Source of the DNA: Chloroflexota bacterium
GTDB lineage: Bacteria > Chloroflexota > Anaerolineae > Anaerolineales > Anaerolineaceae
Assembly: GCA_012797215.1 (NCBI GenBank)
Contig: JAAZPN010000057.1
Coordinates: 1 to 16,369 of the forward strand
Direction: 5' to 3'
Length of the DNA stretch: 16,369 nt
The stretch's first letter is position 1, and every line of letters starts with the position of its first letter. Positions 12,882-16,369 of the stretch are shown here, in pieces. The notes below the pieces were generated by a model. It saw only the letters and a list, made by a program, of their open reading frames with translations. It did no database searches and was not told where the DNA came from. Position numbers and translations under genes: made by a program.

Positions 12882-14006
12882 GTGAAGGTTTTATACGTGG
12901 CAGGAAGGTGGGACCCGCGGCTGCAGAATGAGTACAGCGGGAACGATTTTGGCGCTTACCAGGCACTCAAAGCGCAGCCCGATATTGATTTGAACCTGGT
13001 CGGTCCCTTGGACTTTCCTTGGTCTATCCCTGAAAAAGCGGTGATGCGAATATATGGACGCATGGCCTCAAAACGGCTGATCAAGTATCCCTATTCTTAC
13101 ATTCGTAAGAGCGCGGAACTCATCCGAACCGCTATTCAGCAAACAAAACCTGACGTTATCTTTTCCAGATACAGCGCTCCGCTGGTCAATGTGGAGCTTA
13201 AAGTTCCTCTCGTCTATATGTGCGATTCGATTGTGCCTTTCACCAGAGATCTGGCGGCAGAGTTTTCGCGCGCGGGTTACCGCCTGATGGAATATTGGGA
13301 ACGCAGGGTGATAGAAAAATCTGCCAAAATTATCACATACAGCCAGGCCAACGCGGCTTTGATTGACTCAGAGTACGGTGTTTCCAGGGGTAAGCTTGTA
13401 GTTTTCCCTATTCCCGCCTTTGTTCCGGAGGAGTTTCTGCGTCAGGTAGATCAGGAGCAAAAGCTCTTAGATGTTCCTCTGCGCCTGCTATTTGTTGGCA
13501 AGCGTCCGCATCTGCGCGGCGTGGATATCGCGCTTGAAACCGTCCAACGACTCAACGCGGAGGGAGTACCGGCACAGCTGCGCATCGTGGGCATGAAAGG
13601 CGAGGATACAGATACCGCGCGTTTCATGGGCGTTTACGATAAAGAAAACCCCGAGGAATTGCGTGCCTATTTTAGCAACTTCACTTGGGCGCAGCTGCTC
13701 TTGCATCCTTCGCGGTTCCATGCCGCGGCGATTGTCATCAGCGAGGCAGCTGCCTTTGGCGTGCCCGCAATCACAAATAACGTCGGGGGATTGGCTACCA
13801 CAGTACTGCATGAGCAAACTGGCGTGGTGCTGCCGGCAGGCAGCAGCCCAGACGCTTATTGCGCGGCTATTAAATCGCTCATAAACAGTCCAGAACGTTA
13901 TCGCTCTTTCCGAGAAAACTCGCGCCGACGCTTTTTGTCGGAGTTGAATTGGGACAGCGCTGGCAAACGCCTGGTTGATATCATTCGCGAGTTTGAACCG
14001 GGCTAG
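12882..14006 (+). CDS. Glycosyltransferase family 4
   Basis: This 374-residue protein has the two-Rossmann GT-B layout of family 4 glycosyltransferases. The N-terminal acceptor domain starts MKVLYVAGRW. The C-terminal donor domain runs from about 190 and has LRLLFVGKRPHLRGVD (200-215), AQLRIVGMKG (231-240) and HPSRFHAAAIVISEAAAFGVPAITNNVGG (from 275). The usual E-x7-E pair is changed: E288 is present, but the first position is H280. It is expected to transfer a sugar from a nucleotide donor to a lipid, polysaccharide or protein acceptor in the cytoplasm or at the inner membrane face; the acceptor is unknown. The GTG at 12882 is chosen because the family N terminus aligns there and AAAGG lies 6 nt upstream. 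A GTG at 12852 is the alternative. It stands alone, so no cell-wall cluster is visible. Confidence 0.85.
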   Translation: MKVLYVAGRWDPRLQNEYSGNDFGAYQALKAQPDIDLNLVGPLDFPWSIPEKAVMRIYGRMASKRLIKYPYSYIRKSAELIRTAIQQTKPDVIFSRYSAPLVNVELKVPLVYMCDSIVPFTRDLAAEFSRAGYRLMEYWERRVIEKSAKIITYSQANAALIDSEYGVSRGKLVVFPIPAFVPEEFLRQVDQEQKLLDVPLRLLFVGKRPHLRGVDIALETVQRLNAEGVPAQLRIVGMKGEDTDTARFMGVYDKENPEELRAYFSNFTWAQLLLHPSRFHAAAIVISEAAAFGVPAITNNVGGLATTVLHEQTGVVLPAGSSPDAYCAAIKSLINSPERYRSFRENSRRRFLSELNWDSAGKRLVDIIREFEPG

Positions 14007-14056
14007 CGATACCGGCCAGATACATGCAGCGCTTGTTCAGCGCAAAGTAATCCCGC

Positions 14057-14084
14057 CCAGGCTTTTCTCGTGCTCCTGGTTTTT
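14057..14084 (+). terminator. Possible terminator of the glycosyltransferase gene
   Basis: CCAGG (14057-14061) and CCTGG (14075-14079) can pair around a 13-nt loop and are followed by TTTTT (14080-14084). The stem is short, so this is a weak candidate. It lies about 50 bp after the stop codon and just before the convergent small gene. Confidence 0.4.
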
Positions 14085-14093
14085 ATAAAGCGT

Positions 14094-14294
14094 TCAACGC
14101 GGCACCTCGCCCGGGTGTTTCGCGTCGTAATCCCGCCAAAACTCCTCGCACCGCTTCTGCCATTCCAGCTCAGTCAGGTCTCCTGGCGGGTTTCTGCGGG
14201 TGGCAATCAACATCGTGGTTATCCATCCTCTATACGCCTCTAAGCTCCGGTCTTTCGGATGGAGTAGAAATGAAATGTCCTGTTTTTGTTTCAT
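14094..14294 (-). CDS. Small hypothetical protein (66 residues)
   Basis: This 66-residue hydrophilic protein has no recognised function. It has an N-terminal segment DISFLLHPKDRSLEAYRGWI and a C-terminal amphipathic stretch with acidic and aromatic residues (LTELEWQKRCEEFWRDYD), likely helical. It has no signal peptide or membrane segment. The case for a real gene is that AAAGGTGG lies 6 nt before the ATG and a good minus-strand promoter (14421-14449) lies about 120 bp upstream. It is convergent with the glycosyltransferase gene. It could be a small regulatory or partner protein, but nothing in the sequence proves this. Confidence 0.6.
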   Translation of the reverse strand: MKQKQDISFLLHPKDRSLEAYRGWITTMLIATRRNPPGDLTELEWQKRCEEFWRDYDAKHPGEVPR

Positions 14295-14420
14295 TGGGCA
14301 CCACCTTTTGATACGTAATCATTTCTGCGGCCAATTCCACCAGACGCAGACCTACGAGCGCATAATTAGCAGTAGGGCACTACCATTCTGTAGATTGTTT
14401 GGGGCAGAAGGACTAAATTA

Positions 14421-14449
14421 ATAGTATAGAGAATTTATAAAAAAGTCAA
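14421..14449 (-). promoter_or_regulatory. Promoter for the 66-residue protein gene
   Basis: On the minus strand, TTGACT (14449-14444) and TACTAT (14426-14421) are separated by exactly 17 bp in AT-rich DNA. The predicted transcript would start near 14414, with a leader of about 120 nt that includes a GTAG-TGCC-CTAC hairpin. Confidence 0.6.
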
Positions 14450-14529
14450 TACATTAGGTGTCCTGGATATCTGCGTAAGAGGCATTTTTACATCGAGACC
14501 CCGACAATTTGTGCTGCCACCCTTGTTGG

Positions 14530-15591
14530 TTATCCTAATGAATGCTTGTGCTGATGATGAACATCCGGGAGGTGGTCGTGGCTGTGCTGCTGGGCTTCGT
14601 GGGTGTGCTCGTGGCTGTGCTCCCCTACGGGCAGAGGTTCATGGGTGTGCGAATGATGTCCATCGGAATGGTTATGCGGATGCGTGTGCGTCTCCGCGGG
14701 ATGAACATGGAGATGAATGTGTTTTTCGGTGATGGTGAAATAGGTTCCCAGCAGCATCACCGCGAGCGCGAGGAGAAACAGGGGTGAAGGAGAAGTCCGA
14801 AAAAACAAGAAAGAAAGCATCACGCCAAAGAAAGGTGCAGCCGCATAGTAAGCGCTGGTGCGAGCCGCGCCAAGATTTCTTTGCGCGCTGATGTAGAAGT
14901 AGATGCTAAGCCCATACGCCACAAAGCCCAGCGCTAAAGCTGCGACCATGCTCACCAGGTCGGCTTGGCTTTGACCGAGAACCAGCGCGATTATCAGCGC
15001 CCCCAACCCGGAGCCGAACCCTTTAATCACCACAACCTGGAGGGGGTCTTTTACTGATAGTTTTCGCGTCAGGTTATTTTCCAGCCCCCAACAAACGCAA
15101 GCTGCCAGCACCAAAAGCGAGCCGACTGAGAAGTGCAGGCTTCCTGCATCCTGAATGGAGAGGAGGATGCTGGCTGCAGTGATCAGAATAATTGCAGCCC
15201 ATAAACGGCGGGAAATAAATTCACCAAAAATAAAGAGCGCGATCAGTGTCGTCGCGACGATTTCGAAGTTATTAAGCAGCGAAGCATTTGCCGCGCTGGT
15301 GCGCGCCAGTCCATTCATCAATAGGATTGGCGCGGCAATGTCCAGTAGTATCATACCGATGATAAAAGGAAGCTCAGCTTTGCTCAAAGCAAGCTCCCTC
15401 GCGTATTTTTCTGGCTTGGGCTTAAATAAGCCCAAGAGGAACATCCCAAGCCCGGCGCCGAGATAAAGCAGGGCTGCCATCATCGGCGCGGATAGCCTTG
15501 TCAGGAGCAGCTTGGCGATGGGCGCGCTGAGAGCGTAAAGCACAGCTGCCAGTAACGCAAATAGAATTGGTCGATAATGTGTTTTTTGCAT
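14530..15591 (-). CDS. DMT/EamA family transporter with histidine-rich C-terminal tail
   Basis: This 353-residue inner-membrane protein has about ten hydrophobic segments in two EamA repeats (about 5-130 and 155-285), starting with ILFALLAAVLYALSAPIAKLLL and repeated at LLVLAACVCWGLENNLTRKL. After the last membrane segment (TYFTITEKH) comes a tail of about 65 residues containing 23 histidines with Glu, Thr, Ser and Asp, typical of metal-binding tails in cation diffusion facilitators and ZIP proteins. EamA transporters export metabolites; the tail suggests metal transport or metal sensing, which is inference. Starts at 15612 and 15591 are both possible; the frame continues to 15699, but the promoter at 15643-15671 lies inside that extension, so a start there is unlikely. 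The 15591 ATG begins MQKTHYRPILFALL, just before the first membrane segment. No clear Shine-Dalgarno is seen at either. Confidence 0.85.
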   Translation of the reverse strand: MQKTHYRPILFALLAAVLYALSAPIAKLLLTRLSAPMMAALLYLGAGLGMFLLGLFKPKPEKYARELALSKAELPFIIGMILLDIAAPILLMNGLARTSAANASLLNNFEIVATTLIALFIFGEFISRRLWAAIILITAASILLSIQDAGSLHFSVGSLLVLAACVCWGLENNLTRKLSVKDPLQVVVIKGFGSGLGALIIALVLGQSQADLVSMVAALALGFVAYGLSIYFYISAQRNLGAARTSAYYAAAPFFGVMLSFLFFRTSPSPLFLLALAVMLLGTYFTITEKHIHLHVHPAETHTHPHNHSDGHHSHTHEPLPVGEHSHEHTHEAQQHSHDHLPDVHHQHKHSLG

Positions 15592-15642
15592 GCGCGTTAC
15601 GAATTCTATCATTTCAGTACAAGCTTGGCAGAAGGGGGCACA

Positions 15643-15671
15643 AGAATATCTGTTAGCCTGTCCAATTTCAA
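15643..15671 (-). promoter_or_regulatory. Promoter of the EamA transporter gene
   Basis: On the minus strand, TTGAAA (15671-15666) and TATTCT (15648-15643) are 17 bp apart. Transcription would start near 15636, upstream of the 15612 and 15591 start codons but downstream of 15699. This supports the shorter protein. Confidence 0.55.
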
Positions 15672-15825
15672 TCCCGAAGACTAAGTATAATAGACCCAAG
15701 GGCTAATCAGCCTGTCAAAACCTTTCTGATGGGAATTTTGCATCGGTCTTTCCGTTTTACCTCAATCAACGATCCTTCAACAAGGAATATGCTTTAGTGG
15801 GATGATGGGAAGTAAATAAACGAAA

Positions 15826-16369
15826 ATGTTTGCCAGGAACAAGTTGTTGTGGTCTCTGTTGTGCTTCGCCCTCCTTTTGTTTGGGTCAATCGCGGCTTGT
15901 TCCCCCCTCACCCTCCCTGTTGCAGAGCCAGGAGAGCTAAGTCTGCAGGGCTTCTCCGCGGCGCTGGCCGGCAAGGGCAACCACGGTACAGTCGTGTGCG
16001 CGCGATACCAGGGCAGACGCGCTGACCTGCAAGGAGTGAGCTTGCTCGCGACAGTCAGCCGCGCGGGTGAGATAATTGAGGAAGGAATTTCTGCTGAAAT
16101 ATTAGACGGAGAAACCTGCTTTGAGCTGACCGACGCGAAGTATGTATCGGTGAGCAGCAATAGTGAAGGCGGAAGCCTGGTAATTTCTGCGGAGCCGCTC
16201 AGCCTGCGCATCGAAGCCTATTTTTCTGACGGCAGACAGCCTTTCAACGGCTCTCAGGACCTGCTTTTAGGCCCTTACCTGCAGTTTCCCTTCCTGAGAT
16301 GGATCTTCCCTGCTGCCGTGCGCCCAGCTTGCGTTGCTGGCGGGCATACTCGCGAGGGTATTTTTTACC
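15826..16369 (+). CDS. Putative lipoprotein, C-terminus beyond the window
   Basis: From ATG 15826 an open frame runs to the right edge with no stop (181 codons plus one base). The N terminus MFARNKLLWSLL...LFGSIAAC is a lipoprotein signal peptide: Arg/Lys, a hydrophobic core and a lipobox IAAC with Cys25 as the lipidated residue. The rest of the visible part is rich in beta-prone segments, such as GVSLLATVSRAGEIIEEGIS and SLVISAEPLSLRIEAYF, which suggests an extracellular beta-sandwich domain. No family is recognised. An in-frame TAA at 15817 fixes the start at or after 15820. No good Shine-Dalgarno is seen; a TATAAT at 15686-15691 is a possible -10. It is divergent from the EamA transporter gene. 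A long minus-strand frame over the same DNA is judged to be its shadow. Confidence 0.65.
   Translation, partial: MFARNKLLWSLLCFALLLFGSIAACSPLTLPVAEPGELSLQGFSAALAGKGNHGTVVCARYQGRRADLQGVSLLATVSRAGEIIEEGISAEILDGETCFELTDAKYVSVSSNSEGGSLVISAEPLSLRIEAYFSDGRQPFNGSQDLLLGPYLQFPFLRWIFPAAVRPACVAGGHTREGIFY

Noticed and set aside
14535..14730. CRISPR or tandem repeat array suggested by repeated ATG/GTG-rich DNA
   Set aside because: The repetition comes from His codons in the tail of the transporter; there are no regular repeat-spacer units.
15777..16211. 144-codon minus-strand frame
   Set aside because: It is antisense to the plus-strand lipoprotein frame, whose signal peptide and lipobox are much stronger evidence; its residues look like low-complexity shadow.

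Overview
The window is a bacterial chromosome segment with mixed GC content. The coding style, an Anaerolineae-like gene mix (pentulose catabolism, an S9 peptidase, a monoacylglycerol-lipase-type hydrolase, an EamA transporter with a His-rich tail) and tRNA genes without an encoded CCA fit Chloroflexota, class Anaerolineae. This placement is inference, because no rRNA or other marker gene is present.

Left half (144-7271, + strand): a tight operon of eight sugar-metabolism genes. In order they are a FrlC-like ketose 3-epimerase, a NagB-fold sugar-phosphate isomerase/deaminase relative, a BtpA/SgcQ-family barrel protein, a Cof-type HAD phosphatase, a LyxK-like FGGY pentulokinase, an SgcE-like ribulose-phosphate 3-epimerase, a UlaE-like L-ribulose-5-phosphate 3-epimerase and an AraD/UlaF-like 4-epimerase. 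The last four make a coherent route: L-xylulose to L-xylulose-5-P, L-ribulose-5-P, D-xylulose-5-P and D-ribulose-5-P. The first four suggest that the true input is a less ordinary sugar derivative. The NagB-like protein lacks two of the residues that define glucosamine-6-phosphate deaminase. The SgcQ and SgcE homologues recall the poorly understood E. coli sgc operon. This gene set is the best candidate for an undescribed pathway here. No transporter or regulator lies in the window; they may be beyond the left edge.

Middle (7280-10605): tRNA-Ser(GGA) with its own promoter and a bidirectional terminator. Then, on the minus strand, come an S9 prolyl-oligopeptidase-family peptidase and, downstream of it, an alpha/beta hydrolase. 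The peptidase leader holds a hairpin that abuts its Shine-Dalgarno sequence and a cluster of nested palindromes. tRNA-Lys(TTT) is transcribed divergently.

Right half (10606-16369): gene-sparse and in places AT-rich. It holds a uracil-DNA-glycosylase-like protein of unknown role, a secreted protein of unknown function, a palindromic element, a family 4 glycosyltransferase, a 66-residue conserved-looking small protein with its own promoter, a DMT/EamA transporter ending in a 65-residue histidine-rich tail, and a divergent lipoprotein gene cut by the right edge.
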